DNA of 64,000 bases from Protostelium mycophagum (GCA_002081555.1 MZNV01001852.1:1-64000); one strand, 5' to 3'. Shown: positions 1 to 11,088, numbered from the stretch's first letter. Notes: generated by a model from the sequence alone, not told the origin. Program-made: numbers and translations.

Positions 1-1012
1 CCCGCTAATGATCTATTTCTGAACTGACTGGTTGTAGAACGTCGAAATCTCTGGTGTCACCGTTTTCGGTCCCAATTCAAACCCGTTGGGAATGAGAGCG
101 GGTAATCCCAAGGCCTGCTCAGGAAGACCTGCCCCTGGCTACAGTCTGGTCTACTGCAACAACTCTGTGTGGAGATATCCGAACGATGTATATCTAAGTG
201 GAGGCGATATGTACTTGGGATTCGACAGCTTAGTGCTGGACTCGTACAAGATGAGAAGTGTGGACAACAGCGCACTCATTTTAGCTTTCGACCCGCAGAC
301 AAAGGGTCAAGGATCAATATTGACCGACACGAGTATCACGACTGGAACAGGAAAGCTGAACATCAGAATCGTCCTCGTCAACCCGATACTGCCTTATGTC
401 AACTCTGACGGATACTATAAGCTTCAGATCTCTTATCGCTCCACATACCTTTCCACTTTCAACTCTCTCAACTTGGCCTCACAGGTTTCTGTCTCTGTCG
501 TGGCAGGATATATCGGCCCCAAGTGCGAGACACTCTCCTTTGACGGTCCTTATACCGGTTATTATGGACAGCTGTACATCAACATCAAGGCTGCGAACAA
601 GTCGGTCTGTGGGCTTCCCGCCACCCTGGTCTCTTCTGTCGTGCTGACCACATTCGACGATTCGGGAGCTTCATCGATCTACACTTATCTACAACCGACA
701 ATCATCACGTCACATCCAGACAACACCGCTTTAGCAGTGACGGCCTGTGGTCCCTTCATGTCAACTCTTTCGAGATTCTCAAATCAAGTAACCGCCAGCC
801 TCTGCCATTACGAAAATCTTCTACCAAACAATCAGAGCTGTGACGCTTCGAGGGGAAGCTGGGCTAATGTAACGGATCCGATGATGTGGTACTATTCTAC
901 ATACAATTCACAGAGACCCAACATGACTTCTGATTTGGACATCCTCTTACGCCTAGCTTGTGACAATGTACCTGCACAGTACACTTCATTTGTGCCTCAG
1001 ATCGCAGCATAA
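1..1012 (+). CDS. MACPF-family secreted protein, C-terminal exon only (paralogue A0, cut by window edge)
   Basis: Only the last exon is in view. Bases 1-37 look like the end of an intron (acceptor ..GGTTGTAG) and coding runs from about 38 to the stop at 1010-1012. The roughly 320 residues match the C-terminal module of the five complete MACPF paralogues in the window: a Cys-containing CSGRPAPGYS..CNNSVWRYP segment, a LGFDSL segment, and a terminal LACDNVPAQY motif. The MACPF domain itself lies outside the window. A polyadenylation-like AATAAA sits at 1034-1039. About the first 590 bases are nearly identical to the minus-strand copy ending at 16123, after which similarity drops sharply. The module has no function I recognise; it is probably an extracellular beta-rich domain. 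Identity as a paralogue is secure; the MACPF assignment rests on its siblings. Confidence 0.8.
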
Positions 1013-1047
1013 TTCGTACCAATTGTAAAACTCAATAAATGTCAAAA

Positions 1048-1305
1048 TATTACCCGGCGAACACGGATTTGTATTATTTTCAAAAATAAAAATAATTTTG
1101 AAATCTGAACCATTATTGCGCAGCGGACTCGAATCCCCACTTGCGGTAAGAACAAACGTTAGTTAACGTAAACTTTAAGCTGTTGCTATGGACCTTAACG
1201 TGTTGCTAACGGGAATTTGAGTCCCCTGCGCAATATTTGTTTTACTGTCTAAATTTATATTACCCGGCGGACACGGATTTGTACGAAGTTCAAAATTAAT
1301 TTTGA
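1048..1305. repeat. Direct repeat pair flanking an inverted repeat (MITE-like unit)
   Basis: The direct-repeat arms (1048-1103 and 1258-1305) share TATTACCCGGCG(A/G)ACACGG and a following TTCAAAA..AATTTTGAAA segment. Inside them, ATTGCGCAGCGGACTCGAAT at 1113 onward is complemented by GTCCCCTGCGCAAT ending at 1234. This gives terminal inverted repeats of about 24 bp on a roughly 120-bp unit with no coding capacity. The TTCGAGTCC-like core of the arms recalls a tRNA T-arm/B-box, so a tRNA-related origin is an alternative to a DNA-transposon-derived MITE. Confidence 0.45.
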
Positions 1306-1324
1306 AAGCAAATAATAATAAATA

Positions 1325-1560
1325 AGCTTCCAGCTGGGTGGAAGCTATTTCCATGAATGATAAAGACATTGGAAGCTGTCAGATATTTATGCTCTATATT
1401 TAATTGCTTCCATTATGATGGAAGCTGTTCTCATGAATGAATAAGCAATTGGAAGCTGTCATAAAAATGTTCTATATTTGATTGCTTCCAATTTGAGCGG
1501 ATTCTGATTTGTAATTCAGATGGAAGCTGCCAAATTCATAAAGGTGCTTCCATGCGCATG
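1325..1560. repeat. GCTTCCA/TGGAAGC inverted repeat cluster, left copy
   Basis: Alternating GCTTCCA and TGGAAGC words are separated by ATATTTAATTG and CATGAATGA-type spacers, so several overlapping stem-loops are possible. The order of spacers matches, in inverse orientation, the cluster at about 15780-15975. It lies in the 3' intergenic space between convergent genes. Confidence 0.65.
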
Positions 1561-1580
1561 GAAGCGTCCAAGAATAGCTC

Positions 1581-1700
1581 TTTTTTTTTTTTTTCCGGCT
1601 TCCTCGTCAGATCGGGAAAAAAATAAGGTTGAGAAAAGGATCGAACCCGAGGCTTTTTTGAGAAATCTTTTGGACCCCTTCCACTCCCCACCAACCCCAA
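1581..1700 (-). repeat. Possible tRNA-derived SINE remnant
   Basis: Read on the minus strand there is an A-box-like TGGTGGGGAGTGG near 1690-1675, a B-box-like GGGTTCGATCC near 1649-1637, and then a run of 15 A at 1595-1581. That is the order of parts expected of a tRNA-derived SINE with a poly-A tail. The box spacing fits an RNA polymerase III internal promoter. No target-site duplication was recognised. This is a pattern match only. Confidence 0.3.
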
Positions 1701-1850
1701 ACTAAAAATATAAATATCCTCCATTTTTCACACGAGAATCAGCAGCCAGCCTCAATCAGTGCTTTTCACAAGACACAACGTTTGTTTATAACCAAATGCA
1801 ACAAATCAAGATGGAACAAATATTTATAATCATTGTTGGACTTCAACTGC

Positions 1851-4800
1851 TCATGCACCGAGAGGTGGTTGTATAGATATCGTTGTTGTTGGTACATTGC
1901 TGCAGGCCGTCTTCACTTGCGTGAGCGTGGTCGGCGACCAATCGGTGATTATTGTTGATCCCCATGTGGAATAAAAGTTGTTAATTGGAGAAGGTGGGTT
2001 GATCAGAGTTCTCAAGGCCCCCAAGCACGTCAGTCCATTCAAAAAACCTGAGTTGGAGCACAGAATGGATGATATCGACGACCTGGCCACATAAGAGTTC
2101 GGGCTCTTCATGATGCCAGCACAAGCTTGAGTTGCTGTAAAGATGGAGCCGGGTTGGGTGATCCAAAAAGCCTGAGTGGAGGTGTACACCTGAGAGGCCC
2201 CAGAAGGATCCCAAACACTTATTCGCATCCCCGAAATAAGAGTGGCTGGCATCACACAAGCGATTGACTTGGCAGCCATGGTTACCCAAATGTCGTTTGT
2301 CCCAGTTGTTTGGGTCGAAGTGAGCGTGATAGATTCACAGATTGGACCGTGATAAGCGGTAACTATGGAGAGGGCTATGTCATTGGAGAGAAGGTTGTTC
2401 ACCGTGGAATTTCCGGAGACCAATTTGAATTGGTACGTGGAGAGCCCTTGAGAGGCCAAACTATTGTACAAGACCACCCGCACCTGGAGTTGACCTCTAC
2501 CTCCAGCGATAGAATTGCCCACTTGGATTTTGCCGGACTGGCCGGATTGAGGATCCACCGCGACCAGCAAATAGTTGTCCTGGGAGTTCGGATTACTGAC
2601 CCAAGGGAGCCCGGATTGAATAGCCAATGTATCGTAACCGAGAAAAACGGAGTTGGACAGAGTGACAGCAGAGGGATACATCCAAACGTTGTTGTTGCAA
2701 AGACTGCTGGAGAATCCATTGGCAGGGCGTCCTGTACACGTACCGATGAGTGCGGAGAGGCTTGTTCTGGACGGAAAGGGGTTTACAGCGGTGACCTGTA
2801 CATTGGAGATATCATTCACAGAGGAGGGAATCCAGTATGTGACCCGTCCGTTGCTGCTGGAATCACAATAGCTTCCCGAGCATCCGTTGTTACTTATGAT
2901 AGCCTCCTTTGTGCCTCCGGATCCGAATAATTTGATTTGAAGATATCGAATCGCTCCAAAACCGACGGGGCTGTTCCAATGCAAGACCAGCTGTCAAGGT
3001 GTTATTTCCATGTTAAAATATTTGATTCACCTTGACCGTATTTGTGATGGTTGTGGGCACCATACTGCAAGTGATATAAGCGCTATTCACGCAGATACTC
3101 TGTGGTAACAGGGTAGGTGCTGGAGTAGCAGTACTCTGCCTCTTAGAGGATTTTATATACCAAGACAGCGGGCGAGGTGGTTTACTTTGCTGGTTGAAAA
3201 CCCAAGCTAAACCGTTCAAGGCATTTGTCTTGCTAGCAGCAGCTGTTATCTGCGACAGAGAGGACGGGCTGTATGTGAAATTCGGTGGTGTAACTGCGTT
3301 GTTGGCTGTATAGATTGTCCCGTTATAAGTGCAATTGACACTGGAGCAATCCCATTGGTCCAGATCCAATGACGTCATCGACCCAAAGCTGTACTCCGCA
3401 TTGTTGGTGATGTCTGCCACAACAATCGACTGGACCGGCAAACCGGAGGGCGGGAAATACACCGGAAGGGTATTGTCTATCACTCTCGGATCCGCAATGG
3501 TAATACCGGTGATAGCGCCCAAGTTGCTTCCGGAGAATGTGAAGGTCTTTGTGCTTCCCATAGGATAGTATTGGCTGGATTCGGATAGTGGGTCGCTCAT
3601 GGAGATGTACACTGGAGTGGAAGATAAAGTTCCTTGAACTTGGAAATAATAAGGTCCATAAACCCAATTAGCATTCGCGCCTGTGGCCGGTTTCATTGTG
3701 ACCTAGTACATCAGTATAACTCGATGGTAAAAAATACTCACGATAACGCGGTATTTAAAAGTGAGAGGGGTCAAAGGTGTCGCTGCGCTCTGAACTTGTC
3801 TCACCGCATTCAAAAACCTGTCAAAGTCATCAAGATGACATCACACGTCATCTCACATCGATCTGACAGGTTGTCCTGCCGCCAGTACCGGAAGAAGCTC
3901 CGCAATGCTTCCCACTGTATAATCCAAAGGAACAGGGAGAACCTCCGTGCTTTGCGCCCAGGCACTCAGGCTCTCGGGGCTCAGATCAGCAAAAGATCCC
4001 GGGGCGCCACCCTCCGTCATGAGCTCGGTTTCTGATGTCTGGTCCTGGAATGTTGTCGAGGAATCGCTTGCCGCTGAAGACATTAGAGTTGTCCACAATG
4101 TTTATGGCCATCTTCAATGAACACTCACTGTTGAAGGTAGAGGATGATGATCCGGTTGAAGTTTTCGAAACGAAGAATCCTCCGGTCTTCCTATTGTAAG
4201 CTGAAGCAGCTTTACGGGCCGCGTTCGCCGACGAGCTCGAGAAGTACTCCTGGCTCGTCATTCTTGTGTACAGAGAGAGCCTTCCTCCCATAGACGCCGA
4301 CTTCAAGTAGTGGGTTCCGTATCTCTTGACCAGCGTAACCATTGGGCTCTCTCCTTGGTAGTTTGCTGGTGGAGAAATTGCCGTCGCCAAGTCTTGAATG
4401 AACGTTGTAGTCCAGGGCATATTCAATGCGTCCAGTGCAATCTGTGAAGAGATGCAGGAAGATTGCGTCTGGGCTATTTGGGAGTCCGTGTTGATCTCAG
4501 TAGTGTCGATGGTAGTCCCTTTTGGGCTTGATCGTAAAGGCTGAACGGACACCGTGAATCCAATATTTATAGTGGAAGCTGGAATAGTTGCGAGCTGTGC
4601 AGCCTGAGATGCAGAATATCCTAATCCTGTGAGAAAGCTCAAAACATCTTGACGTACCCGCTTGGCCGTCTGTCTGCTGTATATACTGTTGTGTGGAGGT
4701 GTAAAATTTTGTTGAAGAGACGAGTGTACACTCCGGCTTGTCCACAGCATCCATGTTTGTGGGGACGATGTACACCTCCTGTCTGCTCATGTCATCAACT

Positions 4801-5750
4801 CTTCTTCAGATAAAAAATTGCACCTGTTGACATTCTGGAAGGTTTTACGTTTGCCATCACAATAAGTCAATTTGAACATGGGTGCTTGGGCGGCCTCTCC
4901 CGTCAACCAGTCTCGGCCGAAAGAGAAATGCTGTACGCCCGGCATGGGGTTGATCCCTTGGTTTACAACGAGAGTACCGAGGGTGTCGCTTGTTGAAATT
5001 CCACCGTAGTTGGAAGTGGCAGCAGGATTGAGGGTGTACCTTAGTGATTGCGAGCATTGCCCTCCATTTCGACGCAGAAGACATGACAAAATGGGTTCAT
5101 TGGGATTGCAATAGTCTGTACGTCCATCAGGTCTGTGTTTTGATGAAAGATTACCTGTGGGGGAGTTGGTCGGGGCGGTAGAACCGGTGTACGCCCAAGA
5201 GGTGGCTGAACTTGGTTGTATGAATTGGAAATCACTATCGTAATCTTTTGGAGCGGACTTTCCAGAGATCACACCAGAAAAAAAGTCGGAGTATAAGAGA
5301 GAACCATCACAGGCAGTGATTCTGAAAAATTCATCGTCTGGAAAGGGTCTACGAGAAATGCTAAAGAAACTGCACGACGCATTTGTTAATCTTGTCAACT
5401 GGGTGGGTCACTTCACAGTATGGACAGACATATGAAAATACCTGAAGCAGACTCGATCCATTTTGCCACGTCCAAACAAATCCAGGATTTCTATAGCTGT
5501 TGAAGGAGAATAATCCATTTTTCAATGATAATTGAAAGAATTCTGCATTCTTGATGGTTGGAATTGTAAAAGTAAATTGAGAAGATGCAAACTGATTCGT
5601 CTGTCTTGAAGAGATCAAAATGGCGTCGCCATTCTGTGGATCTCGGCGGGTTGTGGAGGTTTGTGCTGCGGCTTCGACGTAAGCGAGAGGAAATAAGATA
5701 TCTTTACCTAAAACTAACAGGCACAGAAGAACAGCCTGCCGCTTCATCAT
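1851..5750 (-). CDS. MACPF/PLAT-like secreted protein (paralogue A1)
   Basis: Starts at ATG 5750 (or 5747) with a signal peptide (MMKRQAVLLCLLVLG..), reading to the stop at 1851. Order of parts: an N-terminal beta-rich, possibly beta-trefoil region (about 5700-5100); MACPF domain (about 5070-3860) with the signature RYGTHY followed by MGGRL at about 4325-4285 and the late-domain motif GGAPGSF near 4010; a PLAT-like domain (about 3700-3300) with YGPYYFQ, LGAITGI, GLPVQSIVV and LDLDQWDC; then the conserved C-terminal module ending in NVPTTT..PPLGA. Several short introns; the first lies at about 5401-5443. MACPF proteins form oligomeric pores in target membranes; the target here is unknown. It lies head-to-tail after the IPT/TIG gene ending at 5924, 173 bp away. 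Confidence 0.85.
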
Positions 5751-5923
5751 CCTCTTCCACTCGCAGCCTGCTTTTGTTTGATTGTTTTTGAGAACTCGGT
5801 TGCGAGGCAACACAAATGATTGATTTCGCCCTAACCTATAAATAGAAATTTTGGGCGAAACGTGTTTTCCGTTCTAAGAACTTAATCCAGAACAAAACAC
5901 GCGCGAAGAGTACATGTACATGT
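5751..5923 (-). promoter_or_regulatory. Promoter region of A1: TATA-like box inside an inverted repeat
   Basis: An 8-bp inverted repeat, TTTCGCCC (5824-5831) and GGGCGAAA (5853-5860), brackets an AT-rich CTATTTATA element (5837-5845 read on the minus strand), about 90 bp upstream of the A1 start codon. GGGCGAAA resembles E2F-type sites, but the binding factor is not known. The region also carries the 3' flank of the gene ending at 5924. Confidence 0.4.
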
Positions 5924-7787
5924 TTATTGATACTGTGCCGAAGCTTGAACTACATTAGTCACTCCGTTCACAACTACAGACACAGGTTGTAACCCCGTGC
6001 CTGGGTACGTGTTGCACATCACTTGTTCGTTCTCCAGTAAAATATACGGGTTGCCGCAGACCTTCCCGCCAAATTTTATGCGAATGACAGAGGCATCGTT
6101 TCCAAAGTTCTTCCCAGTCAGGAGAAGTTTGCCTGCTGAGATAAATAAATGTCAACAGAATCTGTACAATCACCTCCACTGGTGGGGACTGTCGACGCTG
6201 CGAAAATCTCTGGTGGATTGTAGCTAAATCTTCCGTAAGCTGGAGTTCCACCGACATTCACTACGAGCGCCATATTCCCACCGGTTCCAGCTGACATTCG
6301 ACAGGTGATGACGGTATTGGTGAGAGCTATCAATGGGCAGATTACGTCCCCCAAGCTCACGGCGACTTGAGTCGGGTCTGAACCGAAATTACTGCCGCTT
6401 ATGGTGACCAGACCTCCCTCCGTATCACAAGATGGAGAATTGGATATCACAGGCATAAGATAGCTGAAATTAGCATATGCGGTCTGGCCGTTGATGGTCA
6501 TCACCACAAGAAGGGATTGTCCGATTCCGGGGCCGAGGTTGCAAGCCAGCTTTGTCCAACTGAAGAGGGTAACGTTATTACAAGCCTTGCCATTGATAGT
6601 GAGGATATCTGGTACCGTAACGAACCAATCTCCGGTAAATATCACTTGTCCACCCTGTGTTGAGATTGACGTCGTGTTGTAGATGATCGGTGCCGGTACA
6701 GAAATGTCCGTGAAAAAGAGGCTGTTTGTAGTCCACAGGCCATTGATACCGACTTTAACTAGAGCGGGGGCTAGCTGTACAAAGGGTGGAATCTTGACTT
6801 CGACCAAGTTAGGTTGGAGCACTTTGGCGTCTGGGTACGCAATCTCAAATTCTCCAAAATGGACCGTCGCCCCCTCTGGTTGTTGTCCAAATCCATTACC
6901 ATAAATGTAAAGATACCGATTTCCTCCATTGGTGGGGATGGGTCCTTCAGAATTTAGGCTCAGGAGGACGGGCTGTGGGAAGCAATTGGCCTCGAAATAA
7001 AATTCGAAGTGGTTTTCGACTGCATCTCCCATATATTCAAAGAGTGGTGTGGTGATATTGGTACAGTTGACGTGTATTCTGGCGGAGAATCCGTTGTCCA
7101 TCACATTCCCCCCAAAGTAGTAACTGAAGGTGCCTGTGTGTTGTTGGCGTTGTAAACGGAATTTCATTTTATTTAAATAAAACTTTCATGATTGGATGCT
7201 CACTTGTTCCGTCATTCACAAAGTTTCTATCACTCGAACCAATGAGAGTAAAGACTTGTGAGGTAGAACCATTCGTAACGGCGATGAGAGAGGCTCCTTG
7301 AGGAGCATCCGGATTAGAGGATTGTCTAAAATAATCAGTTTTTTGGACGTGATCAACTCATGATTTCTCACCCGCAGGGATTCCAATAGAAAGATACGAG
7401 TGGAGATGTCCAAACAAAATCTTGGAATGGATCTGTGAAAATACTCTGATCGAAGAGGATCCCTCCAGACAAAAACGAGCAACTCCCTCTCTGAGGAGTT
7501 CCAACGGTCAGTTCGGCCCTTCCATTTGGTGTCGAGACGGATACCTCTGAATATGGATCGATTCCCTTTCCCAGTTGGCATGTGTAAGTCCCTGCTCCCT
7601 TATTCTGTGCGTCTGTGCACATCGTTCCATCTACTGTGATGTTGGGTGACGATCCATCATAGCCGCTCAATTGAAGGACTAATTGACCTCCAGGCCATTC
7701 CAATTGACCGAGTCTGGTGATGTCCACTCCGCTTCCCTGTGCTGAAACAGCCACCAAAAAGGCCAACAAGATGAAGCCTAAAGACAT
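5924..7787 (-). CDS. Secreted IPT/TIG-repeat protein (paralogue B1)
   Basis: ATG 7787 begins a signal peptide (MSLGFILLAFLVAVSAQG) followed by the family-specific LGQLEWPGGQ module (about 7720-7370), which is shared with the genes at 20171 and 30372. About four IPT/TIG immunoglobulin-like repeats follow (about 7000-5930), recognised from GGN/GSNFG..., N-x-T...C pairs and A-x-F-x-Y-x-P-P linkers. The last intron (about 6119-6156) was placed so that the C-terminus aligns with the B2 protein (FGGKVCGN...CNTYPGTG). No C-terminal membrane segment is seen, so it is probably secreted. IPT/TIG domains mediate adhesion in many surface proteins, including Dictyostelium Tgr proteins; ligand binding here is inference. 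Divergent from the small gene at 7916. Confidence 0.85.
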
Positions 7788-7915
7788 CCGAACGATCCCG
7801 TTTTTGTTGCTTTGTTTCGGTGGTCTGGTGTCTGAGAACAGATAATTTTAGAATTCTCTGTGGAAGCTGTCACTTTCCGAAAGGGCGGCTAAGAACTGAA
7901 TCTTCCAACAACCAG
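7788..7915. promoter_or_regulatory. Divergent promoter between B1 and the small Ser/Thr-rich protein
   Basis: Only 128 bp separate the two start codons, so the upstream elements must be shared or interleaved. A TTTCGG and an AATTTTAGAATT stretch are visible, with a TGGAAGC word at about 7861. No canonical TATA is evident. Confidence 0.4.
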
Positions 7916-8507
7916 ATGATCGGAAAGTCTCTCCTCCTCTTATTGTCTTTATTTTACATAGCTTATGGAACGGTTACAAAGAGCCTGCTGATTGCGACGC
8001 TCGATCCGACAGGAGATTCGATAGTAGATGTCGATATATCAGCTTACGCAGTGAGTATCTATCTATCTCAGCCTAAATAAATAACACTTTAAAGGGCAAG
8101 ATCAATTGGATCTTGGAAGATTCGGGCACCCCAATGTCCATATCAGCAACAATCACGGCAACCACACAGCAGGAGATCGATAATTTACAATTTAGTGTGG
8201 TCAATACTACCGAAATGTTCTCATTCCTAGCACTGCCACCGTGAGTTCTAAATCATCACTGAAATCTTTAACCTAAACCAGATCCAACCTGACAACTTCT
8301 TCAACTTCTTCAACTTTCTCCATTTCTTCGACTTCAACAAGTTCAACAAGCACACGGTCATCACAGACACAATCATCCACAGTGACAAACACCATCAACA
8401 GTGATTTCTCCAATCAAAGAGGGAGTTCGTCTCTGGCATCTTTCAATCTCTGTATCATACTGGCGGCCATTTTTTTGACACTCTCTCATCTGCCACAAAT
8501 AAATTAA
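7916..8507 (+). CDS. Small Ser/Thr-rich, probably GPI-anchored surface protein
   Basis: Three exons joined by two short introns (about 8051-8093 and 8240-8281) give a protein of about 165 residues. It has an N-terminal signal peptide (MIGKSLLLLLSLFYIAYG), a short folded part, a Ser/Thr-dense stalk (exon 3, about 8290-8420), and a hydrophobic C-terminus (LCIILAAIFLTLSHL) preceded by small residues, as in GPI-anchor signals. It does not match a family I know. It is divergent from IPT/TIG gene B1 and convergent with the lectin gene, with 12 bp between the stop codons. A role as a cell-surface stalk or ligand is inference. Confidence 0.7.
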
Positions 8508-8519
8508 TTCTACAATTTA

Positions 8520-11088
8520 TTAACCAAATATCTTGTTGAGCACGAAAGATGAACCGTCCGCGTTATTTTGGTATGTCCACAGCTGGCATCCCTGTGTTCC
8601 TCCCGAAACCAACTGTGTCGTGAAGGATTTGGCCGTCGCCCCAACCACCCCGTCGTACGCCTTCGACTTTGAGCACCAGACAAGCGCTTTGTTCGCCCCC
8701 GAAGTGGAGTAGTAGCAAAAGTTGCCGTCGCTCTGCTGTGTCAAATAGAAGGGGAAATTCTGAGGGAATGCTTGGTTCTGATTAAGAGGGGCGAAGACGG
8801 GTCTTCCGTTGTAGTACATCACCAAGTTACCGTCCGGTTGAAGGACCAGTGCACACTTACAGTCTGGAGATTGGAACATCCTGACATGATCAGAAGTGAC
8901 TCTTTTTTTGTACACTCACCTTGCAGGGGAATTCTTGTTTTGGAGTATGAGTGGAACTCCATATACGGGAGTACCTGGGACAACTATTGTTGTCGTACAA
9001 CCGCCCCAAAAACTGCATGTTTTGACTGGGACCGTCACATAAGGGGTAGTCAATTGGTTTCCAGAGTTGAGACCAGTGCCGGCCGGAGTCTGCGAGGTGG
9101 CCACGTTGTTACACTGATTTGGGTTATTGTATGTGTACAATGTTCTAGTGCTTGGAGTGATCATTGGACTGATTGCCGACTTGATTCTTCCGTCCGTGTT
9201 GAAACCCTGACAATTCGGATTCGCTAGGCAAGCCGCTGCAACTGCCGCCTGGTTTCGGTTACAATCTTGACGTTGAAAGATAAATGCTTACGATTGGGGA
9301 GGTTCTGGGTGCTGTGGCTGCGTCATCAAAATTGTGATCGGTCGAAGTGTAGATGGTGTAATTTCTGCTTCCACAAGCCAATATATTTCCGTAAGTGAAG
9401 CACGGGGGGTCGCAGTTCCCGTTAGAGCAGGAAGTGGACACGCACATGGCATCTCGTCCACAAGCGCCTGAAGCAAAAGGTGCTCGGCAGCGGTAAGTTG
9501 ATGCGATATCACAATACTGTCCACTTGGGCAATCCGAATCTTGTCCACAGACGCTCACTGTGACGGTTCCTCCAGTGGCCACTGTCAGAGCTTGGCACAC
9601 TCCCAATGTGTTGTTGCACGCCACATTCAATCCTCCACAATCGTTGTCATTGGCGCACAGACATTTTCCCAAAGAGCTGCAGAGCCCACTAGAGCAGGTG
9701 ATGTTTGCATTACACGGAGCGCCGGTAGCCAGAAGGGACGGGCCGGCGTTCAAAAATATGTCGTTGTTGTATTGAGGTGGAAAAGTATACCGTCTGAAGA
9801 GGGTATAGCCAGCTGCCGGCATCGCCGAACAAGTGGATGTATTATACTTTTCGACCGCGCACGATTCTCCAAGAGCACCTGCGGTGTTTGGATTGGTGGT
9901 CGTGGCAAATATATTATGCTGCATGTAGAAGGCCCGAGGTGCCGCGTATTCTATACTGGAGTGTTGCGCAGCGAAAGTGTACTCTGCACTGTTGATACGG
10001 AAGTTGGGTGTCGCCTGCCAGTAATCGCCATTACTGCATGACCATATGTTGCTATTGTTCGCAAGCCTAACACATCCTGCCAAAGGACAGACTTTTGCAG
10101 TACAGACTGCGCCACCAGGGCAGGGGGTGCTGTTGTCGCAGTTGTTGTCGAAGATGATTCGGGTGTCGACATTCTTGACCAAGTAGCAGGAGGATGTCTG
10201 CAGTGCTTTAACTCCGGCCGAGAAGAAGTTTCCGTTCCAAGTGGGGTTGATCCATTGACTGTGTGTGGTGGCGGGTACAAACGGGGAGGTTGTGAGGGCG
10301 ACGAGTTTTCCATAATTGAAACAGTCCAGTATTCCGTAAGCTTCCCACGTGAAGAATAAACCCAGAGGGGTACGGGGTTTATTGTCCCCAATATTGAAAC
10401 AAGTGGCGAAGAAACCTTGTGTACAGGGTTGATTGAGGTTGTTGATGTACAGCCAATGGTTGGTGGTTGCATCATTCAAAGCGATCGCTGTATGGATCAG
10501 ATGACTTAGTACGGATGCAAATTAACTCACTGGTGATTTGATCGGTGCATTGTCTGTAAAAATTGGAGTTGGAGGAATACCAACCAAAGCATTTCCTGTA
10601 CTGAGTTCTACCAGAAATGGGGGTGGCAGAAAGCAGGTCCTTGGTCATGATGATAAAGTTGACGGCAAAAGAGCCATCGGCCAGATTGAGGCGCGTCGAA
10701 GATATGATTGTGGATTCTGAATTCATTGTGGTCGGATCTCCGATGAAATGTTGAACTAACAAGATGAGTGATGAATTAAAATCATAATTCACGTACAGCG
10801 CGCTTTCAGACCAGAAACACCATCTCCAACCGGCAGGGTGGTGACGTTGACAAAGTAGGCCGCTACTTGGCCAAGATCTGCATTCGGACGAGGAGGCCTC
10901 CTCTTGGCCTGATGTCTTGACTCGATTTGTGTTCTAGTGCCATCTTTCTTCACGATCTCATCGTATCCTTTCTGCACATGAATAGTTGTCTCTGGGTCAT
11001 ATTCATTATAATCTCCGTCCAGCGAGAAGACAGTAAAATCCCCAAAGGATATAGAGAACAAACAAAAGATGAGCAGTGCGAGCTTCAT
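8520..11088 (-). CDS. Cys-rich secreted protein with C-terminal B-lectin domain
   Basis: ATG 11088 opens a signal peptide (MKLALLIFCLFSISFG). A basic RHQAKRRPPRPN segment and a long Asn-rich extracellular region follow. Then come Cys-rich repeats (about 9800-9400: CSSGLCSSLGKC, CGQDSDCPSGQYC, CSNGNC) resembling EB/Dickkopf-type disulfide modules. An exon at about 9290-9164 contains ACLANPNCQGFN, a PAN/apple-like segment. The final exon (8915-8520) is a B-lectin fold with the mannose-binding type motif QPDGNLVMY (Q-x-D-x-N-x-V-x-Y) and a second, weaker QSDGNFCYY. Four or more introns. Probably binds mannose-type glycans outside the cell. It starts 135 bp from, and divergent to, MACPF gene A2, and its 3' end abuts the small surface-protein gene. 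Confidence 0.75.

Larger units (their letters stand above)
1013..1850. repeat. Convergent intergenic region rich in nested repeats
   Basis: No gene is seen between two convergent genes. Three layers of repeats are visible. A direct repeat built on TATTACCCGGCG(A/G)ACACGG lies at 1048-1073 and 1258-1283. Between its copies is an imperfect inverted repeat (about 1113-1137 against 1211-1234). From about 1325 to 1560 there are many GCTTCCA / TGGAAGC words in inverted arrangement, related to the region near 15780-15975. A run of 15 T lies near 1581-1595. Short ORFs here are in repeat sequence and look non-coding. Confidence 0.7.

Noticed and set aside
1113-1137. Functional tRNA gene on the minus strand
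   Set aside because: Only a T-arm-like segment is present; no acceptor stem, D-arm or anticodon arm could be folded around it.
1325-1560. CRISPR-like regular repeats
   Set aside because: The GCTTCCA units alternate orientation, vary in spacing, and sit in a eukaryotic intergenic region; they are an inverted-repeat cluster, not an array with unique spacers.
2310-2930. Long plus-strand open frame (206 codons)
   Set aside because: It lies antisense to the well-supported C-terminal exon of MACPF gene A1, has no start context or domain, and is best explained as a shadow of that exon.
9541-10041. Plus-strand open frame of 166 codons
   Set aside because: Antisense to the Cys-rich exon of the lectin gene, whose frame carries clear disulfide modules; no evidence for a second gene.
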